Origin: Bacillota bacterium
Lineage (GTDB): Bacteria > Bacillota > Sulfobacillia > UBA995 > UBA9673
Direction: 5' to 3'
Length of the DNA: 51,304 nt
Assembly: GCA_003599345.1 (NCBI GenBank)
Contig: QZJP01000041.1
Location: 1 to 51,304, forward strand
Shown here: piece after piece, positions 7,710 to 14,527 of the stretch
Numbering within the stretch: position 1 is the stretch's first letter
Layout of the letters: every line of letters starts with the position of its first letter
Made by a program: the position numbers and the translations under genes
The notes under the pieces: model-generated
Database searches by the model: none
What the model was told of the DNA's origin: nothing
What the model saw: only the letters and a program-made list of their open reading frames with translations

Positions 7710-8903
7710 TCACAACGGTGCCTGGCACCCCGGTCCATCCCGGGCCCCCGGCCCCTCACCCTCCTGACCGGTTCGGTCCGCGTCACAGGGCACACCCAAT
7801 TCGGAACGCACTCGCCGGCTGACCTCTTGAGCCACGCGCATGGCTCGCCTGGCCTCATCGAGCGGCAGGCCCGCCAGACCGCACGCCGGTGTTATCATCG
7901 ACTGCCTGGTCAGGGCCGTTTCCGGCACTCCCCTGGCCACGAGGGTCTCAAAGTGATCTAGGAGCACCCGCGCCAGCCCCCGGGCATCCGAGGCAGCCAA
8001 GGTCTCGGCGTCGGTCGGGACGACGCCCCACGCGAGGAGCTTACCGGCGGCCAGGAAGCTCCTCACGGCCTCCGGGTAGAGGACGAACCTCGTCCCGAAG
8101 GCGTGGGCGTCGAAGGACAGGTAGCGAACCGGGGAGCCCAGGATGAACTCCCAATCGGTGTTCGCGCAGCAATGGACTCCCCACAGCCCGCGCAGGGTGG
8201 CCGAGAGGATTTCGAGGTAGGCCTGGACGGTCTCCGGGCTGTAGGGGAAGTAAGCGGACCCGAAAGTCCCGAGATAGGGCTCGTCCACCGAGAGCAGCAC
8301 CGGGCGGCCGGTGACGGCGGACAGGAAGTCTTCCTGCCAGCGCGCCTTCAGGGCCAGCCCCCTCACGACACCGTCCATCAGATCGTCTTCGTAGAGAAGG
8401 GCGCGCCCGTCCGGTCCGGACACGGCCAGTCCTAGGCTGATGGGTCCCGTGATCTGGCCCTTCACCCCTCGGACCGCCCGTGTCCCGAGGGCCTCGGCCA
8501 GCGCCGCGAGTCCGGGAGCGTCGTCTGGCGAAGTCGCCCAGCGGTCGGGAATCCCGGGACCCGACGCGAGCGCCGCCTCCGGCCCGGCCGCGTCGACCGC
8601 GAGGAAGTCCCGGTAGACTCTTTCCAACCTGGACGCGGCCTCGTCGTCGCGACGCCACGACGGGGAGACGGCTGCCTCGCGCTCCGCGCCGGAGGCGGGC
8701 AGTGCCTCGACCCCCGGAAGCCCGGATGAGAACTGCCGGTACATGTCCTCCTGCCGCGAGCGCTTCGGTAGCTGCGGCCAGTAGGGGAACTCCGGGCAAC
8801 AGGACAGGATGTCGGCCACGGCTTTGTCGACAGACACGTGGGGTAGGCTGCCCACGCCCGTCGTCGCCAGGCACGGAGCAATCGTCTCTTGGTCGCTCGG
8901 CAC
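7710..8903 (-). CDS. Core-MetE-like (UROD/MetE superfamily) putative methionine synthase
   Basis: 397 residues, about half of classical MetE, without its N-terminal folate-binding half. The N-terminus has the GVGSLPH and FPYWPQLPKRS signatures of the short MetE-like family. A zinc site of the form HxC-Xn-C is visible at H244, C246 and C341 (in VHCCAN and TPACGLAG); the Glu ligand of classical MetE is not evident. The methyl donor may be a corrinoid protein rather than folate, as reported for short MetE homologues in other prokaryotes; this is inference. GTG 8903 is chosen because GAGGAG lies 7 bases upstream and the frame further out enters the riboswitch terminator. Control by a SAM-I riboswitch supports a methionine role. 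Confidence 0.8.
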   Translation of the reverse strand: MPSDQETIAPCLATTGVGSLPHVSVDKAVADILSCCPEFPYWPQLPKRSRQEDMYRQFSSGLPGVEALPASGAEREAAVSPSWRRDDEAASRLERVYRDFLAVDAAGPEAALASGPGIPDRWATSPDDAPGLAALAEALGTRAVRGVKGQITGPISLGLAVSGPDGRALLYEDDLMDGVVRGLALKARWQEDFLSAVTGRPVLLSVDEPYLGTFGSAYFPYSPETVQAYLEILSATLRGLWGVHCCANTDWEFILGSPVRYLSFDAHAFGTRFVLYPEAVRSFLAAGKLLAWGVVPTDAETLAASDARGLARVLLDHFETLVARGVPETALTRQSMITPACGLAGLPLDEARRAMRVAQEVSRRVRSELGVPCDADRTGQEGEGPGARDGPGCQAPL

Positions 8904-8926
8904 CGCGCGTCTCCTCTCACAAAGAA

Positions 8927-8960
8927 CGAAGACCTCGTCCAGCGTTGGATGAGGTCTTCG
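8927..8960 (-). terminator. Riboswitch-controlled intrinsic terminator
   Basis: Minus strand: CGAAGACCTC (8960-8951) pairs perfectly with GAGGTCTTCG (8936-8927), with a few more pairs around a loop and then TTCTTT. It sits between the SAM-I aptamer and the ribosome site of the downstream gene. It is the expected expression platform: terminator formed when SAM is bound. Confidence 0.88.
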
Positions 8961-8966
8961 GGGAAG

Positions 8967-9078
8967 CTCATCTCTCGGCACGGGACGCCCGCGGGAGTTA
9001 GCACCGCCACCCGGGGCCTAAGCCCTGGGCCGGTTGCCGGGTTTCATCGGGCCCGTCCCTCCACCTGCTCTTGATGAG
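8967..9078 (-). ncRNA. SAM-I (S-box) riboswitch aptamer
   Basis: The minus strand carries the S-box core almost letter for letter. P1 pairs CTCATC (9078-9073) with GATGAG (8972-8967). Between them are the conserved AAGAG, GGTGGAGGGA, CCCGATGAAACCCGGCAACC, GGTGCTAACTCC and GAGAGATGAG blocks (the last runs into P1). The length of about 112 bases is normal. SAM binding would favour the terminator at 8927-8960, shutting off the methionine-synthase-like gene and probably metK. Confidence 0.97.
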
Positions 9079-9127
9079 TTGGACTATGCGGTTGTCAGTT
9101 CTGCTATAGGCTAATGACTCGCTAGAT

Positions 9128-9157
9128 AGTGTATGTCAGCCGTGACAAGGGTGTCAA
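9128..9157 (-). promoter_or_regulatory. Candidate promoter of the SAM riboswitch transcript
   Basis: Minus strand: TTGACA (9157-9152), 18-base spacer, TACACT (9133-9128, 4/6). It lies just after the mreB stop at 9162 and about 50 bases before the aptamer. A TATAGC at 9108-9103 is nearer to the aptamer but has no convincing -35. Confidence 0.5.
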
Positions 9158-9161
9158 TGGT

Positions 9162-10208
9162 CTAGTTCCTGCCGTCGCCGAGCGACGACCGGCCCGACCA
9201 GAACGGAGACACGCGGCCCTGCATGGAGCTGAGGGTCTCCAGGGCGAGGCCGGTCCCCCGAGCGACGCACGTTATCGGGTCCTCGACGAGGTTCACGGCC
9301 ACTCCCGTCTCGCGGCTGATATACTGGTCGATGCCGTGGAGCAGGGCTCCCCCGCCCGTCAGGACTATCCCCTTATCCATGATGTCCGCGGCCAGCTCCG
9401 GTGGCGTTTGCTCGAGCACCGCCCGTATCACGGACACGATGGTGGACAGGGTCTCCCTGATGGCCTCGTGCGCCTGACCGGACGTTATCGTGACCGTCTT
9501 GGGGAGCCCGGTGGCGAGGTCGCGCCCTCTCACCTCGATGCTCCGGCGGATGGAGCGTGGCCACGCCGTGCCGACTTCGATCTTGACTTCCTCGGCAGTA
9601 CGTTCTCCGATGACGATGTTGAACTGAACCCTCATGTAGCGGGCGATGGCCTCGTCGCACTCGTTGCCGGCCACGCGGGCCGACCGGCTGACGACTACCT
9701 GTCCCATGGAGAGGACGGCGACGTCGGTCGTGCCGCCCCCGATGTCGACCACCATGGAACCCGAGGGCTGGCTGAAGTCGACTCCGGCCCCTATGGCGGC
9801 GGCGAGCGGCTCCTCTATCAGGTAGCACTTCCTCGCTCCCGCCTGGACGCAAGCGTCGATGACGGCCCGCCGTTCGACGGACGTGATGCCGGACGGCACG
9901 CCGACGGCTATCCGGGGATGGAAGAGCATGCTCCGCCCGCAGACCTTGGCTATGAAGTGTTTGAGCATCCGCTCGGTGAGCTCGAAATCGGCGATGACGC
10001 CGTCGCGAAGAGGCTTGACGGCCAGGATGTTGCCCGGGGTGCGCCCCAGCATGCGCCGCGCCTCTTCGCCGATGGCCACCACCCGGGAGGTGTCCTGCTC
10101 GAGAGCGACGACCGACGGCTCGTTCAGCACGATGCCCTTGCCCTTGACGTAGACCAGGCATGTCGCCGTGCCCAGGTCGATGCCTATGTCGTTCACCAGA
10201 CCGAACAA
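9162..10208 (-). CDS. mreB: MreB/Mbl family bacterial actin
   Basis: 348 residues, standard length. It forms membrane-bound filaments that guide cell-wall synthesis. Phosphate-1 motif DIGIDLGTA is at the N-terminus and phosphate-2 VVDIGGGTTDVAV near residue 156; GVPSGITSVERRAV and LTGGGALLHGID are also typical. The TTG at 10208 is chosen because GGGGGA lies about 7 bases upstream and the protein then begins M-F-G-L-V-N-D-I-G-I-D, like Mbl/MreB; an upstream TTG at 10235 is less likely. It follows spoIIID, as mbl does in Bacillus and clostridia, so it is probably the Mbl paralogue, although mreC/mreD are not here to help decide. Confidence 0.95.
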   Translation of the reverse strand: MFGLVNDIGIDLGTATCLVYVKGKGIVLNEPSVVALEQDTSRVVAIGEEARRMLGRTPGNILAVKPLRDGVIADFELTERMLKHFIAKVCGRSMLFHPRIAVGVPSGITSVERRAVIDACVQAGARKCYLIEEPLAAAIGAGVDFSQPSGSMVVDIGGGTTDVAVLSMGQVVVSRSARVAGNECDEAIARYMRVQFNIVIGERTAEEVKIEVGTAWPRSIRRSIEVRGRDLATGLPKTVTITSGQAHEAIRETLSTIVSVIRAVLEQTPPELAADIMDKGIVLTGGGALLHGIDQYISRETGVAVNLVEDPITCVARGTGLALETLSSMQGRVSPFWSGRSSLGDGRN

Positions 10209-10311
10209 CGGACGTCCCCCAGAGCGTTGGCCCAAGTTTACCAGCCATTATTCGGGCGGCCAGGCCGTTTTCCTCCGCGAGCGTTCACCGGGTCTGGCCG
10301 GCCGCGCCGGG

Positions 10312-10364
10312 GAGGGGCTCGTCTTTGGGGGAGGTCACGAGGGACTCGTCTTTGAGAGAGGTCA
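10312..10364. repeat. Two-copy 26-base direct repeat upstream of mreB
   Basis: Copies at 10312-10337 and 10339-10364 match at 23 of 26 positions, one base apart. They occupy the 279-base gap between spoIIID and mreB, 104-156 bases before the mreB start. Two close copies in tandem suggest a regulator-binding region or a recent duplication; no coding potential was recognised. Confidence 0.6.
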
Positions 10365-10440
10365 TCCGAACCGCGATGTGTACGGATGCCCGGATGAGAT
10401 AGGCCGGAAGGAGTCACAGGTCCCCGCGCTCGGGAAGCCA

Positions 10441-10467
10441 GGCACCGCCTCGGGGTGGGGCAGTGCC
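10441..10467 (-). terminator. Hairpin after spoIIID
   Basis: Minus strand: GGCACTGCC (10467-10459) pairs with GGCGGTGCC (10449-10441), nine pairs with one G-T, beginning 20 bases after the spoIIID stop. There is no T-tract, so termination is plausible but incomplete, leaving room for read-through into mreB. Confidence 0.45.
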
Positions 10468-10487
10468 GGAAGCCGGGAAGAGGGGCC

Positions 10488-10742
10488 CTACAGGCTCGCG
10501 GGACGGTACTTCCGCCTGGTGGCCAACCCACCTCTAAGGTGCCGTTCGGCCTTGTTCTTCTCCAGGATCTCAGCGAGGCGCCGAGCTTGGGCCGGGTTGA
10601 TCTGGAAGAGGCGTTCTGTCACGTCCTTGTGAACGGTGCTCTTACTGACGTTGAAGCGTTGGGCGGCGTCTCTGACCGTCGCGCCGCTTGAGAGGATGTA
10701 ATCCGCGATCTCGAGGACCCGGTTGCGGATGTAGTCCTTCAA
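10488..10742 (-). CDS. spoIIID: Stage III sporulation transcriptional regulator SpoIIID
   Basis: 84 residues, family length. SpoIIID is a mother-cell DNA-binding protein that activates or represses sigma-E genes. The conserved core is complete: KDYIRNRVLEIADYIL, helix-turn-helix ATVRDAAQRFNVSKSTVHKD, then TERLFQINPAQA and the basic tail AERHLRGGLATRRKY. I start at TTG 10742, with AAGGGGGG 9 bases upstream; a longer ORF to 10820 reads back through the promoter. A very good sigma-E promoter lies at 10774-10803. The spoIID-spoIIQ-spoIIID-mreB order matches clostridial genomes. Confidence 0.97.
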   Translation of the reverse strand: MKDYIRNRVLEIADYILSSGATVRDAAQRFNVSKSTVHKDVTERLFQINPAQARRLAEILEKNKAERHLRGGLATRRKYRPASL

Positions 10743-10773
10743 CCTGAAAGGCCCCCCTTCGGGCGGCTGCTGA

Positions 10774-10803
10774 ACTATATGCCGCCGGGGAGCCCAAAAA
10801 TGA
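10774..10803 (-). promoter_or_regulatory. Sigma-E promoter of spoIIID
   Basis: Minus strand: -35 TCATTTT (10803-10797), 15-base spacer, -10 CATATAGT (10781-10774). The sigma-E consensus is about TCATATT-N14/15-CATACAnT, so 6/7 and 7/8 positions agree. In B. subtilis spoIIID is sigma-E dependent. The leader would be about 25 bases and holds the ribosome site. Confidence 0.7.
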
Positions 10804-10834
10804 TTTCTGGCTGGGGTCAACGCCGGGGCGCGTC

Positions 10835-11956
10835 CTAACCGCCGAGGTAGGGCGTGGGGTCGGTGACCTGCCCGTTGACCCGCATCTCGAAGTGCAGGTG
10901 CATGCCGAGATCACCCTCTATGCTTCCCGGTTGCCCGGCCAGGCCCACCGGATCGCCGGTGCCGACCACATCCCCCGCCTCCACCAGAGCGGAACCGAGA
11001 TGGCTGTAGACCGTGACGAGCCCGAACCCGTGGTCGATCTCCACCTGCCAGCCCGAGTACGTGGTACCCGTGACCCTGGTGACTACTCCACTGAGGGCGG
11101 CCTTCACCCGCTCGCCGGCGTCAAGCCCGACGTCCACACCCGGGTGGTATCGCCAGTCACCGAACGTCTGCGATTCGAAAAAGCCGTAGCCCCGCAGGAC
11201 CGGACCTTGTGCCGGCGGCGCCAGGGCCGCCAGGCAATCCGCGAGACAAGTGAATGCGCCGGCGGTGGCATCCCAGGCATCAGGACCTTCCTGTTCGATG
11301 ACCTGGACGACGGCATCGCCGCCGTCGGCCCCGGGGTCCGTCGTGCCGGCCTGACCACCCTGGCCGCCGGTATCCGCGGGGGCGCCGCCGGCGCCGCTCG
11401 TGTCGCCGCCCACCTGCCCGGAGTCGCCCACCTGCCCTGAGTCGCCCACCTGCCCGGAGTCGCCCGCCTGCCCTGAGTCGCCCGCCTGCCAGTCCGCGCC
11501 CTGCGACCATGGGACCGATGACGGAACCATAACTCCCTGCCGGACGAGATAGACGCTCAGGAGCACTATGGCGACCCCGGCTATAGCGCTGAGCTGGCTC
11601 GAATACCTCCTGAAGCGAGCCCCGAGACCCGCCGCCGCGAGTCCATGGCGCGGGGAACTCTTCCGGCTCCGCCGCGACCCGACTTTCGACCCGGGCGACC
11701 TCCGCGCCTCCCGGGCCTCCTGTACCTCCCAGGCCTCGATGTCGCGCGTCGCGCTCGACGCCGCCCGCGAAACCTTCGGCGCCGCGGGACGACCGGTCAA
11801 GGCCTCGAGCCAATCACCCGCCGTCCTGACGGCACTTGCCCATAGACCCGGCGGCCTGCGGGCATGCCTGCCCCCTCTTCGCGACCGGCCGCTCCCGGGC
11901 CGGCGGGCCGCCGCCCCGGATGGGCGTCTCTTGCGGTCTCGCCTGGAATCCACCAC
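10835..11956 (-). CDS. spoIIQ: SpoIIQ-like membrane LytM/M23 protein
   Basis: 373 residues. A long basic N-terminus (1-120) precedes one membrane helix (about 121-140), a repeat-rich Gly/Asp/Gln linker (158-215) and a C-terminal LytM domain (about 252-370). SpoIIQ spans the forespore membrane and docks with SpoIIIAH during engulfment. The metal-site residues are present: H271 and D275 in HPGVD, and H353/H355 in HLHFEM, so unlike B. subtilis SpoIIQ this one may be an active endopeptidase. GTG 11956 and GTG 11953 both follow GGGAGGGG; 11953 has better spacing. Position between spoIID and spoIIID and a sigma-F-like promoter support the name. The basic N-terminal extension is unusually long. Confidence 0.85.
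   Translation of the reverse strand: MVDSRRDRKRRPSGAAARRPGSGRSRRGGRHARRPPGLWASAVRTAGDWLEALTGRPAAPKVSRAASSATRDIEAWEVQEAREARRSPGSKVGSRRSRKSSPRHGLAAAGLGARFRRYSSQLSAIAGVAIVLLSVYLVRQGVMVPSSVPWSQGADWQAGDSGQAGDSGQVGDSGQVGDSGQVGGDTSGAGGAPADTGGQGGQAGTTDPGADGGDAVVQVIEQEGPDAWDATAGAFTCLADCLAALAPPAQGPVLRGYGFFESQTFGDWRYHPGVDVGLDAGERVKAALSGVVTRVTGTTYSGWQVEIDHGFGLVTVYSHLGSALVEAGDVVGTGDPVGLAGQPGSIEGDLGMHLHFEMRVNGQVTDPTPYLGG
11411..11482. repeat. Four 18-base coding repeats in spoIIQ
   Basis: Four contiguous 18-base units (11411, 11429, 11447, 11465) plus a partial fifth encode tandem G-D-S-G-Q-V/A in the periplasm-side linker. Synonymous TCC and TCA serine codons alternate, which points to duplication of a 36-base double unit. 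The repeats keep frame and vary linker length. Confidence 0.9.
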
Positions 11957-11971
11957 TACCCCTCCCGGCCC

Positions 11972-12000
11972 TAGTGTCTCCGTCGAGTGGCAAGGTATAC
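11972..12000 (-). promoter_or_regulatory. Candidate sigma-F promoter of the spoIIQ-like gene
   Basis: Minus strand: GTATA (12000-11996), 14-base spacer, GGAGACACTA (11981-11972), which fits every fixed position of GGnnAnAnTw. B. subtilis spoIIQ is sigma-F dependent. The spacer is one base shorter than the usual 15, and the leader would be only about 10 bases. Confidence 0.5.
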
Positions 12001-12052
12001 CAGGCAGGTGGGACGTCGCGGGTGGAGGGCCGGGGGGGAGGTTGCGCTGCCG

Positions 12053-13048
12053 CTACATCCCCGGGGGGAGCGGTTCCACGTCAACCCCGGTGTAGTAGAA
12101 GCTGATAATCTCGCGGAAGTCCTTCCCGGCCTCGGCCATCCCCTGCGCCCCGTACTGGCAGAGGCCGACGCCGTGGCCGTAGCCGGAGGTCACGAAGGTT
12201 ATGGCGTCGGCGGAGACAGTGTAGGTGAACCGGGCGGAAGCCAGTCCAAGAGCGCGGCGGAACTCGAGCCCGCGCACCTGTCGCTCGCCCACGCGGACGG
12301 TCTTGGCCCGGCCGGACGGGGTCTGGTCGACAATCTGAAGGTAGCCCGTTCCCTGGCCGGCCGCGGCCGCCAGAACGCCGGCCCCCAATCCGAAAGCCTG
12401 CTCTAAGGCCTGCACCGACAAGGTCGTCTCCCGCTCCGCCCAGGGCGATGACGCGCACCAGCTGTCTGTGACCCCGCGTAGGTAGGGCAGGGCCTCGGAC
12501 CACACGTCCTCGCTGTTCTCGGTGGCTCCGCCGCACGTGGAGTGGTAGGCGCATTCTATGGGGACGCCGTTGTAGGTGACGATGAGCCCGGCTGTCTCCA
12601 GGGCGGCCTGCTCGACCTTCTGCCACCGCCCGTAGAAGCCGAAGGCCCCCCAGAGACTCCTCGCTTCGTCCCGGGACAGCCAGGCCTGCCCCCCCGCCCA
12701 GATATCCGTAGTCACGTCGGCGTCGGAGTGTCCGGCCACCCCCTGTCCCCCGAAGGCCCGCATGTGACGTACCGCAAAGGTCCGGGCGATGACCGCCTGG
12801 GCCTTGAGGGCCTCGAGTTCGAACGAGGTCGGCATCTCGGCGGCGACCACCCCGGCGACGTACTCCTCCAGAGGAAGTTCCACAATCTCACCTTTCGCAT
12901 GGACGTAGACGCGGACCACCGGCTGCTCGCCCGTCACGGTCTTCGCCCCGGAGGTGTCGGGGTAGTGGCAGCCCTTGACGATGATGGCGGGAAGGACGAC
13001 AAGAACGAACAGAAGAGCGAGAAAGAGACTTGCGACTATCCGGCGCAC
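12053..13048 (-). CDS. spoIID: Stage II sporulation protein D, septal lytic transglycosylase
   Basis: 331 residues. SpoIID cuts glycan strands lacking stem peptides at the engulfing membrane, working with SpoIIM and SpoIIP. One N-terminal membrane helix (about 5-25), then the SpoIID domain: LPLEEYVAGVVAAEMP, where E71 corresponds to the catalytic Glu, then ALKAQAVIARTFAV, the STCGGATENSEDVW segment and the terminal GYGHGVGLCQYGAQGMA. It starts at GTG 13048 with GGGGAG about 9 bases upstream. A weak sigma-E-like promoter lies at 13076-13105. murA ends 107 bases upstream. Confidence 0.96.
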   Translation of the reverse strand: MRRIVASLFLALLFVLVVLPAIIVKGCHYPDTSGAKTVTGEQPVVRVYVHAKGEIVELPLEEYVAGVVAAEMPTSFELEALKAQAVIARTFAVRHMRAFGGQGVAGHSDADVTTDIWAGGQAWLSRDEARSLWGAFGFYGRWQKVEQAALETAGLIVTYNGVPIECAYHSTCGGATENSEDVWSEALPYLRGVTDSWCASSPWAERETTLSVQALEQAFGLGAGVLAAAAGQGTGYLQIVDQTPSGRAKTVRVGERQVRGLEFRRALGLASARFTYTVSADAITFVTSGYGHGVGLCQYGAQGMAEAGKDFREIISFYYTGVDVEPLPPGM

Positions 13049-13075
13049 GGCCTTCGTCTCCCCGGCAGGCTGCCA

Positions 13076-13105
13076 ATCCTTATGCCGGGGGAAGAGTGGA
13101 CATGA
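13076..13105 (-). promoter_or_regulatory. Weak candidate sigma-E promoter of spoIID
   Basis: Minus strand: TCATGTC (13105-13099, 5/7), 14-base spacer, CATAAGGA (13084-13077, about 5/8). Spacing and position fit the known sigma-E control of spoIID in B. subtilis, but the match is much poorer than at spoIIID. Confidence 0.3.
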
Positions 13106-13155
13106 ATGCGTTGAGGACAGCCCCGAGGGGCGTGGAGAAGGGTGGCGCCCGGGGG

Positions 13156-14469
13156 CTAGTCGCCGCTGCCCGCGGAGCCGCCACCCAGACCGGAGACTGC
13201 CTTCTCCTCCGCGGGAACGGCGCGCACCCGCCGGATCGATGCCCCGAGACGCCTGAGGTTGGCGTCGAACGAGTCGTAGCCTCTGTCGATGTGCTCCACC
13301 CCGCGCACCTCGCTGACCCCCGCGGCGGCCAGGGCGGCCAGCACGAGAGCGGCCCCGCCCCGTAGGTCGGTAGCGGAGACGGGGGCGCCGTAGAGCATCC
13401 TCTTGCCCCGCACGAGCGCGGTCCTCCCATCAACCCGGATGTCGGCGCCCATGCGCTTCAGCTCGTCAACGTGGATGTAACGGTTCTCGAACACCGTCTC
13501 GGCGATGACACCGGAGCCGTCCGACACGGCGAGAAGGGCCATGATCGGCGCCTGCAGGTCGGTGGGGAAACCGGGGTAGGGCATGGTCTTCACGTTCACC
13601 GCCACGGGCCTACGCCCGATCGCGTCGACAAGCATGGAGCTCTCGGCTTCTTCCACCTGGATGCCTGCCTCGCGCAGTTTGGCGGTGATGGCTTTCAGGT
13701 GGTCCGGAACGACACCCCGCACCTCGACACGGCCCGCGGCGACCGCCGCCGCGATCATGTAGGTGCCGGCCTCTATGCGGTCCGGGATGACCTGGTGTCG
13801 CACACCCTGGAGGCGGTTCACCCCCTCCACCCTGACGACCTTGGTCCCGGCGCCGTGAATCGACGCTCCGGCGGCGTTCAGGTAGTTGGCGAGGTCTACA
13901 ATCTCGGGCTCCTCAGCGGCGTTCTCAATGATCGTCGTGCCTTCCGCCAGCGTCGAGGCCATCATGAGGTGTTCGGTAGCCCCAACGCTGGGGTAATCGA
14001 GGTAGATGCGGTCGCCCACCAGGCGGCTGGCGCTAGCCTCTATGAGGCCGTGGTTCGTGCGGATACGAGCGCCCAGGGCCTCCAGGCCCTTCAGGTGGAG
14101 GTCTATAGGGCGGGTCCCGATGGCGCAGCCGCCGGGAAGGGATATGCGCGCGTGTCCGAGACGGGCCAGAAGGGGACCGGTGACGAGGAACGAGGCCCGC
14201 ATCCGCCGGACCAGTTCATAAGGAGCCTCGAAGCCGTCGAGGCCGCCCGTGTTCAAAATCAGGGTCGAGCCCTTGAGCCGCGCGTCGACGCCCAGACTGG
14301 CCATGACCTCGACGGCGGTATAGACGTCCTCGAGGTGCGGGACCTGCGAGATGACCGACTCACCATGGCAGAGGATCGACGCGGCGATGATAGGTAGGAC
14401 GGCGTTCTTGGCCCCGTGGACCTTGACCGAACCTGTGAGCGGGCGCCTGCCCTTGATGACGAGTTTCAT
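13156..14469 (-). CDS. murA: UDP-N-acetylglucosamine 1-carboxyvinyltransferase
   Basis: 437 residues, the expected length plus a Gly/Ser-rich tail of about 15. MurA adds enolpyruvate from PEP to UDP-GlcNAc, the first committed step of peptidoglycan synthesis in the cytosol. KNAVLPIIAASIL is near the N-terminus; the fosfomycin-site cysteine is in LPGGCAIGTRPIDLHLKG near residue 115; the end has the typical HIDRGYDSFDANLRRLGA. It starts at ATG 14469. It stands 58 bases after wecB and 107 before spoIID, likely in one wall-synthesis transcript with tagO and wecB. Confidence 0.97.
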   Translation of the reverse strand: MKLVIKGRRPLTGSVKVHGAKNAVLPIIAASILCHGESVISQVPHLEDVYTAVEVMASLGVDARLKGSTLILNTGGLDGFEAPYELVRRMRASFLVTGPLLARLGHARISLPGGCAIGTRPIDLHLKGLEALGARIRTNHGLIEASASRLVGDRIYLDYPSVGATEHLMMASTLAEGTTIIENAAEEPEIVDLANYLNAAGASIHGAGTKVVRVEGVNRLQGVRHQVIPDRIEAGTYMIAAAVAAGRVEVRGVVPDHLKAITAKLREAGIQVEEAESSMLVDAIGRRPVAVNVKTMPYPGFPTDLQAPIMALLAVSDGSGVIAETVFENRYIHVDELKRMGADIRVDGRTALVRGKRMLYGAPVSATDLRGGAALVLAALAAAGVSEVRGVEHIDRGYDSFDANLRRLGASIRRVRAVPAEEKAVSGLGGGSAGSGD

Positions 14470-14527
14470 GCCGCTAGTACTCCCGTTGTGTCGTCCACCC
14501 GTATCATGCCCAATCTCCCGGCCGGCG

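Noticed and set aside
11411-11482. CRISPR-like array
   Set aside because: The repeats are contiguous, in frame and encode a protein linker; there are no spacers.
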